Assembly (NCBI RefSeq): GCF_001730525.1
Contig: NZ_MDFN01000002.1
Span: 62,001-126,000 of the forward strand
Length of the DNA stretch: 64,000 bases
Source: Arcticibacter eurypsychrophilus
Lineage (GTDB): Bacteria > Bacteroidota > Bacteroidia > Sphingobacteriales > Sphingobacteriaceae
Reading direction: 5' to 3'
Part shown: one piece after another, positions 25,494 through 33,786 of the stretch
How positions within the stretch are numbered: the stretch's first letter is position 1
How the letters are laid out: every line of letters starts with the position of its first letter
The notes under the pieces: model-generated
Database searches by the model: none
What the model saw: the letters and a program-made list of their open reading frames with translations, nothing else
Told to the model about the DNA's origin: nothing
Made by a program: the position numbers and the translations under genes

Positions 25494-25955
25494 ATGAAAA
25501 TAGCCCTGTTTCCAGGTTCATTTGATCCTCTTACTGTAGCTCATGTAGACATTATTAAGCGTTCAGTTTCCTTGTTTGATAAGGTAGTGATCGCGCTGGG
25601 CACTAACAGTACCAAAAATGCGATGCTTTCTTCCCAAACACGCATCAGTATTCTGGAAGCCGTATTTGCATCCGAACCCAAAGTGGAGATCACATCCTAC
25701 GAAGGTCTAACCGTTAACTTCTGTAAGCAAATTGGCGCTCAATATATGATCAGGGGAATCCGTACCGTGTCTGATTTTGAATATGAAAAAGCCATAGCTC
25801 AAATGAACCATGAACTAGAACCCGAAATTGAAAGTATCTTCATACTCAGCAATCCCGGTTATTCTTATATGAGTTCCACTATCGTACGCGATATCCTACG
25901 CCACAATGGAGACATAAGCAAATTTGTGCCCAAGGAAGCACTCACTTTTTTATAA
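25494..25955 (+). CDS. coaD: Phosphopantetheine adenylyltransferase
   Basis: Fourth step of coenzyme A synthesis: 4'-phosphopantetheine plus ATP gives dephospho-CoA and pyrophosphate. Complete family pattern: ALFPGSFDPLTVAHVDII with the T-x-x-H element (His18), the substrate loop near TNSTKNAMLS, YMIRGIRTVSDFEYE, and YSYMSSTIVRDI near residue 121. 153 residues, the normal length for bacterial CoaD. Its stop is 4 bp from the convergent NUDIX gene, leaving no room for a terminator. Confidence 0.96.
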   Translation: MKIALFPGSFDPLTVAHVDIIKRSVSLFDKVVIALGTNSTKNAMLSSQTRISILEAVFASEPKVEITSYEGLTVNFCKQIGAQYMIRGIRTVSDFEYEKAIAQMNHELEPEIESIFILSNPGYSYMSSTIVRDILRHNGDISKFVPKEALTFL

Positions 25956-25959
25956 ATAG

Positions 25960-26556
25960 TTACTTCAGGATCAAGTCAAGCATATCACGAATCAAAGGAT
26001 ACGTGTTCTTTCGCACAAATTCAAAGTCATCCTTTTTCATCCAGCGGGCTTCAGTAATATCCTCTTCCAGCTGCGGAACAAGCTTTTGTTTTTTAGCCTG
26101 CATAAAAAACCAGCTTGTCTTTTTAAAGATGATCTGTGTTTTTTCCTCATACACATGCCAGGTAGTACAAAGCTTGTTATTGATACGGGTAACCTTCACA
26201 CCACACTCTTCTTCCACTTCCCTACCGGCCGCATCCCTTGTTTTCTCGTTCAGATCCAGCTTTCCTTTCGGTAAATCCCACTTTCCTTTACGAAAAATAA
26301 AGAGGTACTGATCCGTTTCTGATATGACAATACCTCCCGCAGCTTTGATCATCAGAAAGCTTTTCCTGAGTTTCTTAAAATACTTCTTTGCATCGTCTAC
26401 CAAGAGAAGATGAACAGACCGCCCATTCTTTCTGGCCTGTTTGTAAAACTCGCGAAAATCAAACGTTTGAATATCAACAGTTTGAAAATCACCAATTCCA
26501 TTAGGGACAATATCTGAAATGACAAGTGCAGTTTCGTTAATATAAATTCTATACAT
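25960..26556 (-). CDS. NUDIX hydrolase
   Basis: 198 residues from ATG 26556. The NUDIX box is complete: GKLDLNEKTRDAAGREVEEE followed by CGV (pattern GX5EX7REUXEEXGU), preceded by KWDLPKG. An N-terminal portion of about 70 residues (YRIYINETALVIS, with SVHLLLVDDAKKYFKKL) is an additional region that may serve substrate recognition. Substrate unknown; candidates are nucleotide sugars, dinucleotide polyphosphates or oxidised nucleotides. Convergent with coaD. Confidence 0.9.
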   Translation of the reverse strand: MYRIYINETALVISDIVPNGIGDFQTVDIQTFDFREFYKQARKNGRSVHLLLVDDAKKYFKKLRKSFLMIKAAGGIVISETDQYLFIFRKGKWDLPKGKLDLNEKTRDAAGREVEEECGVKVTRINNKLCTTWHVYEEKTQIIFKKTSWFFMQAKKQKLVPQLEEDITEARWMKKDDFEFVRKNTYPLIRDMLDLILK

Positions 26557-26581
26557 CAAGCTTCTTTTTTTCGTTTTAAAC

Positions 26582-26630
26582 AATGCCTCAAATACATTTA
26601 AACGAGGTTTTATAATTTAGGAGAGGCATT
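26582..26630. repeat. 8-bp inverted repeat upstream of the NUDIX gene
   Basis: AATGCCTC at 26582-26589 and GAGGCATT at 26623-26630, 33-base loop, 26-74 bp upstream of the NUDIX start. Could be a leader hairpin or operator; nothing else supports it. Confidence 0.25.
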
Positions 26631-26862
26631 ATTAATGCTGTTATCGATCAGAGTTAAGTTGATGAATCGTTATTAACCCAGTCCTAGACCCTTCAAAAAT
26701 GCACAAATTAAGTTATTAAAAGCTATTTTTTTATTTACTTATTTTAAGCTTATTCAGAAAGCTACTTGATTCCCTATTTAATTGCTCCTTACGTAATAAG
26801 TTTAATTTTTCGAGACTTTGACAGGATTAAAAAGCATATCATTAATTTCTTTCTACTCCTGA

Positions 26863-27036
26863 AATAGAGTCTTTCAGAAAAGGCATTTTTCACCACTTGA
26901 AGTTGTTTACGGAGCTACAGAAGGATTCCCAGCGCCAGATCTGGAAGAAGAACCTCAACTGAATTCTCCAGGAGCAGATGATATTGACCCCGATATGTTT
27001 AAAGACATTGCAGCCAAGCTTGGTATCAAAATTTAA
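26863..27036 (+). pseudogene. Orphan C-terminal gene fragment, unrecognised
   Basis: A stop-free frame after TGA at 26860 runs to TAA at 27034-27036 and has no usable ATG near its start. Its translation looks protein-like, with SPLEVVYGATEGFPAPDLE, an acidic middle, and DPDMFKDIAAKLGIKI at the end. A strong terminator hairpin follows 10 bp later, as expected for a real 3' end. I read it as a decapitated gene. The parent family is not recognised. Confidence 0.4.
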
Positions 27037-27046
27037 GTAAAAATGC

Positions 27047-27075
27047 ATAAGGGGAATCGAAGGAATTCCCCTTAT
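27047..27075 (+). terminator. Rho-independent-type terminator
   Basis: Perfect 11-bp stem ATAAGGGGAAT / ATTCCCCTTAT with a 7-base loop, directly after the stop of the orphan C-terminal fragment. Confidence 0.78.
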
Positions 27076-27170
27076 TATAGCATCTCATTCTCATTTGTGT
27101 TGCCTTACCAGTTTTCTTATTGTGATAATGTATATTCGCTCGTTGATGCCCTGCTTACACGACCTATATA

Positions 27171-27380
27171 ATGACACTAGAAGAGTTTGAAAAGAAGTTT
27201 AAGAAAAGCAAAAAATTCGAGAGCTATTATTACTATATACTTTGCCTGGTGTTTATCGGCTTTGCTTTATTTGAGCTTTTTTCCCTTTTGACGAACCCAA
27301 CGCCAAATCTTACTGGTGTCAAGTATATCGCCTATATAGGTGCTATGCTTATTGGATCAATGACTTATCCGAAGAAATGA
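27171..27380 (+). CDS. Small two-helix membrane protein, unknown
   Basis: 69 residues. A lysine-rich N-terminus (EKKFKKSKKFE) is followed by two hydrophobic segments (about 21-40 and 49-64) and a short basic tail, so both ends should be cytoplasmic. No family recognised. Its stop overlaps the next small gene by 4 bp, so they are probably a pair. They lie in a stretch with gene scraps, which raises the chance of horizontal origin, though base composition is similar to that of the surroundings. Confidence 0.58.
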   Translation: MTLEEFEKKFKKSKKFESYYYYILCLVFIGFALFELFSLLTNPTPNLTGVKYIAYIGAMLIGSMTYPKK

Positions 27381-27661
27381 ATATCCAGGTGCTAAACATG
27401 GCCTGTACAGAATTGTTAAAAAAACCTGTCAGGCTTGAGGACAATAGCATCCAATTCAGGTACCGTAAAAGCTGGTGGAGAATGCCATATGATGTACATG
27501 TATTTGCTGAACGAAACCTAATAGTTATTAACGTTGAGGCCGTTGATACAGTTGACGGAGGCATTATAGATTTCGGCGCCTCAAAGAGGGCTCAAAATAA
27601 GATTTTAAACTTAATAAAAAGCCAGACATTAATAGTGTTCAAACAATTAAAGGGTGAATGA
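27377..27661 (+). CDS. Small soluble protein of unknown function
   Basis: 94 residues, no membrane segment or signal peptide. It seems to form a small alpha/beta domain: RLEDNSIQFRYRKSWWRMPYDVH, the aromatic core, then FAERNLIVINVEAVD and a C-terminal helix NKILNLIKSQTLIVFKQLK. Overlaps the small membrane gene by 4 bp. No family is recognised; a helper or immunity-type pair is possible but not shown. Confidence 0.58.
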   Translation: MNIQVLNMACTELLKKPVRLEDNSIQFRYRKSWWRMPYDVHVFAERNLIVINVEAVDTVDGGIIDFGASKRAQNKILNLIKSQTLIVFKQLKGE

Positions 27662-27715
27662 AAACTCGTTCCTTTTTACTTTAATATTTTCAACTTAGTG
27701 TATACTAATCTATGC

Positions 27716-28627
27716 TTAGTTTTGCTTAATTAATAGTACCCTTTGCATGGCTTTTGCATAACGGTGCCCCATAAGGCGTGCTGATGGAGCATCTAAATGA
27801 GTATGATCTCCAATGTCTTTCACATCCTTGGCATCTATAAACGTATAATTTTTAATCTGCAGATCCGCAATTGCCTTATTTATTAACCCTGCAGCGTGAT
27901 TTACACTATCATTCCCTGCCTTATCTTTTTTATAAATCTGATAATCGGGCAACTGCCCGGCTACAAAAGCGAGGTCAGGAATACCTAAATCCAAGCGTAA
28001 ATTTTCAATAAGTTTTTTTAATCGAATTCCGTATACAGCACTGTTTTGGAAATTACTGTCCGATTCACCCTGATTCCAGATCACTCCTTTTAATACGCCT
28101 TGCTTCATCGCTTCACGTGCACGTTTAATTGCATCATCGTATGGAAAAGTCTTTGTCGGTTTATAATGGGCTCCAGATCGCCAGGCGGCTAATGGAGTAC
28201 CCCCAACAGCAGATGGAATGAGTCCGATAATGTTCGATGTATCTATACTGGCCATATCCTTTCCAAATGTAAAGCCAGGTCCTACCCCAGCCGCAGGCTT
28301 ATCAAAATGCAAGGGATCTTTTGCTAATTCCCATTCCATCTGCTTATTCAAACAGAGCACATGTTGATCAGGCAAGGTATCAACCGGCTCCACTATCCCC
28401 CTACCGGCCATATTAGATTGCCCAATAAGTAAATAGAGTTCGAAATGTTGTCCTGAAGGTGGCTGCGAGACAATTTCTCGTAAAGCCGGTCTTACTATTT
28501 GAGCCCCTACATCCAGATTCAACAAGATACAAAACAGGAGTAATAGCTTTTTATATTTTCTTATTAGGGTTTCAAGACCCTTCTTTGCTGGAAACTTATT
28601 TAACACTATCTGGATCATACAAAACAT
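27716..28627 (-). CDS. SGNH/sialate O-acetylesterase-type carbohydrate esterase
   Basis: Predicted secreted esterase that removes acetyl groups from sugars. The hydrophobic stretch KKLLLLFCILLNLDVGAQ (about 26-43) is a signal peptide, which suggests the true start may be downstream of the first ATG. Family marks: LIGQSNMAGRG with the nucleophile Ser near residue 70, GVIWNQGESD near residue 183, and HTHLDAPSARLMGHRYA near residue 275 with the catalytic Asp-x-x-His-type tail. 303 residues fits the SASA family. It stands alone. Confidence 0.87.
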   Translation of the reverse strand: MFCMIQIVLNKFPAKKGLETLIRKYKKLLLLFCILLNLDVGAQIVRPALREIVSQPPSGQHFELYLLIGQSNMAGRGIVEPVDTLPDQHVLCLNKQMEWELAKDPLHFDKPAAGVGPGFTFGKDMASIDTSNIIGLIPSAVGGTPLAAWRSGAHYKPTKTFPYDDAIKRAREAMKQGVLKGVIWNQGESDSNFQNSAVYGIRLKKLIENLRLDLGIPDLAFVAGQLPDYQIYKKDKAGNDSVNHAAGLINKAIADLQIKNYTFIDAKDVKDIGDHTHLDAPSARLMGHRYAKAMQRVLLIKQN

Positions 28628-28845
28628 ATCGTAAATCTATGCGCAAAAAATGAGATACTAACATTAATTAAACAACTATTTCAATCCGCTAATAATGGTT
28701 TAAATGATACGAATAAGCATGCAATATGATTCTAATATAAGTCCAATTTGGACTACTTTAAGTCGGACTTATACTGCGTAATTATTAATTTGTTTTTGCT
28801 TTGAATTACAGTTATTCTATCTATTAGGCTGCCCTATTTTGATTT

Positions 28846-29055
28846 ATGTTTTTAGTTAAAGAGAACGACCATGCTATTAAAAATAAAAAAAATAACCTCG
28901 AATGGATTGCTTTGGAAGATTTAAAGATCAGGCAAATTACCTTTTAGAGAATTCCCCCATTAACCAATAGCTTTTTCGTCTTTGATACAGAACAGATAGA
29001 CAGTGCACTTTATAGGAAATTCATGCTGTCTTTGGGAAGATTTGAGAAGATTTAG
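28846..29055 (+). pseudogene. Reading frame of 70 codons interrupted by one TAG, unrecognised
   Basis: ATG at 28846 starts MFLVKENDHAIK and stays open to TAG at 28945-28947; the same frame continues after it with RIPPLTNSFFVFDTEQID and ends at TAG 29053-29055. Both halves look protein-like, which suggests a decayed gene with a premature stop. The first half faintly recalls a LytTR domain (FVK...IALEDLKI) but the second half does not fit, so no family is claimed. It fills most of the 485-bp gap between 28628 and 29112. Confidence 0.32.
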
Positions 29056-29112
29056 CAGTTTTTTCGCTCTTAAGAATTTTTAGCGATTACTTTATACAAA
29101 TAATACAGCAAT

Positions 29113-30120
29113 ATGGCGACTATAGATAACAAAGGAATGGTACACGGAACCGCAGGTTCGGTAATCTACCGTGAGTACCGGGGAAAGAATATCATCCAGG
29201 GCAAGGCAAAGGCATTTAAGCAAACCGAAAAAACGATTAGGAGCGCTACCGAGTTTGGACTTTCAAGTTCTTCGGCAGCAATTATAAGGACTGCATTTGA
29301 ACCGGCTTACTTTTTTAAAGATGGAACGGCAGCCTACAGAAGTACGCAATTGGTTTATCTGTCGATACTAAATAGTGCGAGTGGGGAGAAGGGGAAGAGG
29401 GATCTTCATGATGGTGATCTTTCTTTTGTGAACGGAATGGACTTCAATGCAAATAGTAAACTGCAAGAAGTGCTGCAAATGAGCCACTCTGTAAGTAAAA
29501 GCGCAGAAGGAAAGGCAAGTGTTACGCTTGGTTCCTTAAACACTCAAACCAACATCAAAAGGCCGAAGAATGCAAGTGGAGCTTATATGAAACACCGAAT
29601 CAGGCTCATGCTGGTTGCTTTTAACTTCAGGGAGGAGTATTATGAAAACCTCGGCTTTCAGGATTTAGATCTGGAAGGGTATCAAACTATTAAAGGTCAA
29701 GTGATCACTTTTACAGAGAAAGTTCCTGAGGACTGTTTGGCATTGGTAAGCATGTCACTGATGCTATATTCTACGATCAACCAAACGAATGAAGACATCT
29801 TGCTAAACAGCAAAGAGTTCAGTCCCTGCGCCATTATCGGCATTTTTCAATCCGAAAAGCCTTCTGACTACCCTATAAAAGAGGTTGATATGAAACCATC
29901 CAATTATCCGGACAGGGAAGAAAAAATCAAAGAGATGTTCTACAAAGGTAATCTCCTGATGCTTAAGATTGATAATATGATCAACAAACGGGCCATTTTA
30001 ACGGGTATGATGACCGCTGAAAACCGCCTTATAACATCTTCACAAAAGCCAATAACGGATAAACCGATAAAAGGACGGGTATCATTTAAGAAAAAACAGA
30101 CGTTTGGCAGAAATGAATAG
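29113..30120 (+). CDS. DUF6266-like protein of unknown function
   Basis: 335 residues, no signal peptide, no membrane segment. The N-terminus GTAGSVIYREYRGKNIIQG, then KQTEKTIRSATEFG and SSSSAAIIRTAFEP, resembles the opening pattern of a Bacteroidota-only family labelled DUF6266 (Gly-rich start, an Arg/Lys turn, then a run of T/Q residues). The rest is a beta-rich domain with YMKHRIRLMLVAFNF and LALVSMSLMLYST. Function unknown. It follows a decayed frame by 57 bp and is convergent with the AraC regulator. Assignment to the family is by memory of pattern only. Confidence 0.65.
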   Translation: MATIDNKGMVHGTAGSVIYREYRGKNIIQGKAKAFKQTEKTIRSATEFGLSSSSAAIIRTAFEPAYFFKDGTAAYRSTQLVYLSILNSASGEKGKRDLHDGDLSFVNGMDFNANSKLQEVLQMSHSVSKSAEGKASVTLGSLNTQTNIKRPKNASGAYMKHRIRLMLVAFNFREEYYENLGFQDLDLEGYQTIKGQVITFTEKVPEDCLALVSMSLMLYSTINQTNEDILLNSKEFSPCAIIGIFQSEKPSDYPIKEVDMKPSNYPDREEKIKEMFYKGNLLMLKIDNMINKRAILTGMMTAENRLITSSQKPITDKPIKGRVSFKKKQTFGRNE

Positions 30121-30163
30121 ACCGAATTTTCAGAAGGCCGCTTAGCTTCCATCAAATAGCAAC

Positions 30164-30982
30164 CTAATGTTCAATAGTTGTGTTTTCTTCAGTACTTACC
30201 TGTTTTAAGATCCTGCTGACATGGCTTTCGTCCGTCAAGCCAAACTCTGCTGCAATCTGTTTCAGACCATAGTTGCCACTCTTCATGCGTGCTGTTATCA
30301 AACTATTTCGATAGTCGCGCATGTAGTCACGAAGCGTTATTCCGGTATTCCTTTTAAAATAAGGTCCAATGTAATCGGCCGTCGTATTGAAATGTTCAGC
30401 CAACACCATTGCTCTAAGCATTTCAGGTTGATAAATATACTTATGCAGATAACAAAAGAGCGCCTGAATGTCCTTTTTATGGCTCATCGAAATTTTAAGC
30501 TCCGGCATGTTTCTTTGCAGAATGGTTGCGATCGAAAGCATTTGGAGCCAGATCAGATTTTCGTTTTGAAGCTTATCCCCTTTCAAAGAAATAATAACGT
30601 TAACTATTTGAGCTACAGTTTCACGTTCAGGCTCAGTCAGGCTAAAGCCTGATAAATGTGTCTCTCTGCTTTTTATCAAATATTCCAAATGACGCACACT
30701 CCCATAAGCACTTGTATTTTCCTGATATAGATATGAGTCTGTAAACTTGATATAGATAAAGCGGGTGGACGAGTGGATGTCAAAGTAATGTTCTTCTTCC
30801 GGGCCTAATAAAAAGACATCCCCCTCGCGGTAGGGTATCGCTAACTCATTGATGTAGTGGTTACCTGTCCCTTTTTTAATAAAAATGAGTTCATAGTGAT
30901 TGTGTTTATGCACAGGATGCTCCCATTTTTCGCTCTCGAAATCCGAAATGACTAATGGTTTCAACTGACGGTAGCGTTCCAT
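30164..30982 (-). CDS. AraC-family transcriptional regulator
   Basis: 272 residues from ATG 30982 (a TTG lies 5 codons upstream). The N-terminal cupin-like sensor has HPVHKHNHYELIFIKKGTG and YREGDVFLLGPEEEHYFDI; the C-terminus holds two helix-turn-helix motifs, AEHFNTTADYIGPYFKR and LKQIAAEFGLTDESHVSRIL. Probably senses a small molecule and controls the reductase gene 98 bp away on the opposite strand; effector unknown. Confidence 0.9.
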   Translation of the reverse strand: MERYRQLKPLVISDFESEKWEHPVHKHNHYELIFIKKGTGNHYINELAIPYREGDVFLLGPEEEHYFDIHSSTRFIYIKFTDSYLYQENTSAYGSVRHLEYLIKSRETHLSGFSLTEPERETVAQIVNVIISLKGDKLQNENLIWLQMLSIATILQRNMPELKISMSHKKDIQALFCYLHKYIYQPEMLRAMVLAEHFNTTADYIGPYFKRNTGITLRDYMRDYRNSLITARMKSGNYGLKQIAAEFGLTDESHVSRILKQVSTEENTTIEH

Positions 30983-31080
30983 AATGGAAATATACAAAAT
31001 ACTGACAGAGTTTTACAAATGAATCCGACAATATAAGCATCAACTTTGTACATCAATTAAGACAAACAATACACAGTATC

Positions 31081-32130
31081 ATGAAAAAACTAGCATTAGT
31101 GGTTGGCGCAAACGGGGTAATTGGCACGAACCTGATTAACTATTTATTGGAACTCGGCGACTGGGATATTCTTGGTCTTTCCAGGCGTGGAGGTTCAGAT
31201 AGCGGCAAACTCCGGTATATTGCGGTTGACCTCCTCGACCCCGAAAGTTGCCGCCAGCAGCTCAGCAACCTGACTGATGTAAACTACATCTTTTATACTG
31301 CTTTCCAAGACCGCCCGACATGGGCCGAACTAGTGCCACCAAACCTGGCCATGCTGGTAAATGTAGTAGATGCGGTTGAACCTATTGCCCATGATCTCCG
31401 TCATATCAGTCTGATGCAGGGCTACAAAGTTTATGGTGCACATCTTGGTCCTTTTAAAACTCCTGCTAAAGAGAGTGATGCGGGACATATGCCTCCTGAA
31501 TTTAATGTGGATCAGCAAGAATTCTTAGAAAAGAACCAGCAGGGTAAAAACTGGACCTGGTCAGCTATCCGGCCATCTGTTGTCGGAGGTACAGCATTGG
31601 GTAATCCGATGAACCTGGTTTTAGCTATCGCCGTTTATGCTTCTATATCGAAAGAACTAGGTCTACCACTCCGATTTCCAGGAAAACCAGGTGCCTACAA
31701 GAAGCTCATGGAAATGACAGACGCAGGTTTACTTGCGAAAGCAACCGTCTGGGCCGCGACGAACGAGCAGTGTGCCAACCAGGCATTCAACATTACCAAT
31801 GGTGACCTTTTCCGTTGGGAAGAGTTGTGGCCCAAAATTGCAGCCTATTTTAAATTGGAAGTGGCAGCGCCATTGCACATGTCACTGCAAACTGTGATGC
31901 AGGACAAGGAACCTTTGTGGGACAAAATTCAGAAGAAGCACGAGCTTGCCAACGCTGCTTATAATGATGTATCAGCCTGGGCTTTCGGTGATGCTGTATT
32001 TTCGTGGGATTATGATTTTTTTGGCGATGGGACGAAAGCCAGGCGCTTAGGCTTTCATGAATTCATAGACACCGAACAGATGTTTTATCAATTATTTGAT
32101 GAGTTAAGGGTTAAAAAGGTTATTCCTTAA
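31081..32130 (+). CDS. NAD(P)-dependent SDR reductase, PRISE-like
   Basis: 349-residue short-chain dehydrogenase of the extended type. It opens with LALVVGANGVIGTNL, the GxxGxxG nucleotide-binding loop, followed by SRRGG (NADPH-type), YIFYTAFQDR, and LMQGYKVYGAHLGPF with the Tyr that replaces the usual YxxxK. The tail with AIRPSVVGG and FNITNGDLFRW is typical of progesterone-5-beta-reductase-like enzymes that reduce enones. Divergent from an AraC regulator, which is a common pair. Substrate unknown. Confidence 0.86.
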   Translation: MKKLALVVGANGVIGTNLINYLLELGDWDILGLSRRGGSDSGKLRYIAVDLLDPESCRQQLSNLTDVNYIFYTAFQDRPTWAELVPPNLAMLVNVVDAVEPIAHDLRHISLMQGYKVYGAHLGPFKTPAKESDAGHMPPEFNVDQQEFLEKNQQGKNWTWSAIRPSVVGGTALGNPMNLVLAIAVYASISKELGLPLRFPGKPGAYKKLMEMTDAGLLAKATVWAATNEQCANQAFNITNGDLFRWEELWPKIAAYFKLEVAAPLHMSLQTVMQDKEPLWDKIQKKHELANAAYNDVSAWAFGDAVFSWDYDFFGDGTKARRLGFHEFIDTEQMFYQLFDELRVKKVIP

Positions 32131-32338
32131 GCGGCACCTCATGGTAAACTCTTCTGTTGAATAATTCCTCCTCCTCCAATTCTCTCAAAGTCTTGGTAAT
32201 AGGTCATGTCACCTGCCTTGGCCCGGATTAAGGTTATAGTTAAAAAAGATAACGGTTATGTATGGGTTCCTATGGCTTTTTCAACTTCTCAATCATATGG
32301 GTCATGAATACCTAATTAAATCTGGTTGAAAAATCTCT

Positions 32339-32779
32339 TTATTGTATAAATTGATGAGCTATTGTTTTGTACAAGCGAACCGTTTCATCTCGATTACTAT
32401 AGTTAATAAAAACAAAGTTACCTGTCCTCATTCTTATTTTAATGATGGGACTGCTATTTGTTGTTACAAACAATAGCGCATTGCCCATATCGGTAACATG
32501 AAAGTATCCCTTATTCACAGATCCAAACGAATATCCGTTGCTTTTGAATCCTATATGTGGCATTGATTGAATGGAGTCAATACTTTCTATACTTGTGAAA
32601 GGAATTTCTATTCCATACATGCCATGAATATTTATGCTTTTGTTTTTTATTTCTATTGTCGCATCCTGGTTGGAATAAAAGATAAAGACCGCAATAACCG
32701 TTAGAACCGTTAGTAACAGGTACCAATGATTCTTGTTCTTTAGGTCAAATTGATTTTGTTTAAAACCGACTAATTTCAT
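32339..32779 (-). CDS. Membrane-anchored bacterial PH-like domain protein
   Basis: 146 residues. A hydrophobic helix (about 18-38) is followed by a small beta-barrel with IEIKNKSINIHGMYGIEIPF, FGSVNKGYFHVTD and LFVTTNSSPIIKIRMRTGNF, the order of a bacterial pleckstrin-homology domain. Membrane-bound with the domain probably on the outside or inside depending on topology, which I cannot fix. It lies 77 bp after the DUF3887 gene on the same strand and may be the last member of the DUF2089 operon. Confidence 0.6.
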   Translation of the reverse strand: MKLVGFKQNQFDLKNKNHWYLLLTVLTVIAVFIFYSNQDATIEIKNKSINIHGMYGIEIPFTSIESIDSIQSMPHIGFKSNGYSFGSVNKGYFHVTDMGNALLFVTTNSSPIIKIRMRTGNFVFINYSNRDETVRLYKTIAHQFIQ

Positions 32780-32855
32780 GGCTTTGATAAATTTCGAATA
32801 CCTTTTTAAAGGTTATTTAATCTCTTTATTTTACTGAGTTGATTCAGGAAGTAGT

Positions 32856-33221
32856 TTAGGGTGTAACAGCATTCACATAAAAACCGGCTACTTTGTTTTT
32901 CTGGTTGAAATGTAAATACAATACGGGGCCTGATTTTCCAAACGGACAGATATAGGTTGTAATCCCCTTGTCTGCACTAGTAAATTCACTGATCAGCAAT
33001 TTTCCTAATTGATTTTTTAACTGGGTTATTAGTGTGGGAACGTTACTTGCAGGCAAGCTCTTCTTTACTTCGTCTGAGCAAAGTGAATAAAGACTATCTG
33101 CCTGATCAGCATTGTAATAGCTAACAAATTTTGCTGCTAAATTCTTAGTAGTCTGAGTTTCTTGCGAATAACCGTTTATCAGAATAAAAAAGAGGCAAGT
33201 GGTTAGTAAAATAGGTTTCAT
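32856..33221 (-). CDS. Secreted DUF3887 domain protein
   Basis: 121 residues with a signal peptide (1-19, ending INGYSQ) and a small NTF2-like fold: LAAKFVSYYNADQADSLYSL, the helix, then KKSLPASN and ITTYICPFGKSGPVLYLHF. This matches the DUF3887 pattern, found in secreted proteins with a presumed binding role. The lack of lipobox Cys suggests a periplasmic protein. It is 7 bp downstream of the YIP1 gene. Confidence 0.72.
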   Translation of the reverse strand: MKPILLTTCLFFILINGYSQETQTTKNLAAKFVSYYNADQADSLYSLCSDEVKKSLPASNVPTLITQLKNQLGKLLISEFTSADKGITTYICPFGKSGPVLYLHFNQKNKVAGFYVNAVTP

Positions 33222-33228
33222 AAGGCAA

Positions 33229-33786
33229 TTATTTGAAGAAGAAGAATGATTGGATCAAATGATTTAAGCTAACAGATAGTATTTCGGCAAGTATGAGTGC
33301 TATGATAAATCCAATAATGGCTTTGGTTCCTTTAACATTTACGGATATTATAAACCCGTTAAACAGTAAGGCGATCATCCATATTACCGGAAGAAGCACA
33401 ATGATACCGACAGCGATAACTGCATTACTGATATGCCCTGGCTGTATATTATGAAGCAAGGGAATAAAGCCTATAATTGCTACCAGTAGCATGGGCGCAC
33501 GTGATAAAGCTACGGTTCCTGCAATATCAATAAACCGGAATTTTGATTTAGAAAGAATTAACCCTGCAATAAAAAAGATGAGCACTACACATCCCCAGGC
33601 TATTAATTGTTCGAGAGCGAACATAGATAAAGGTGCTTGTAACCCAATATGCGCATCAATTGCACCGTCAAAGTGAGTACTGCTATAAAATGATGCAACA
33701 AGTGTAATGGCCATGAAAATAAAACCAATAACTAGCGCTTTCAGGCCAGCTATATAGGTAAAGGGATTGAATAGTCCTATTTTCAT
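33229..33786 (-). CDS. YIP1-family integral membrane protein
   Basis: 185 residues with five predicted helices. The N-terminal NPFTYIAGLKALVIGFIFM and the inner FRFIDIAGTVALSRAPMLL fit the YIP1 pattern (a conserved P-x-x-A region before the membrane core). Role in bacteria unknown; membrane trafficking relatives exist in eukaryotes. It overlaps the DUF2089 gene by 4 bp (ATGA) and is followed by DUF3887 at 7 bp. Confidence 0.75.
   Translation of the reverse strand: MKIGLFNPFTYIAGLKALVIGFIFMAITLVASFYSSTHFDGAIDAHIGLQAPLSMFALEQLIAWGCVVLIFFIAGLILSKSKFRFIDIAGTVALSRAPMLLVAIIGFIPLLHNIQPGHISNAVIAVGIIVLLPVIWMIALLFNGFIISVNVKGTKAIIGFIIALILAEILSVSLNHLIQSFFFFK

Noticed and set aside
28846-28947. Reading the remnant at 28.9 kb as a LytTR domain
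   Set aside because: Only a short FVK/IALED-type likeness; the continuation after the TAG does not fit the LytTR fold.
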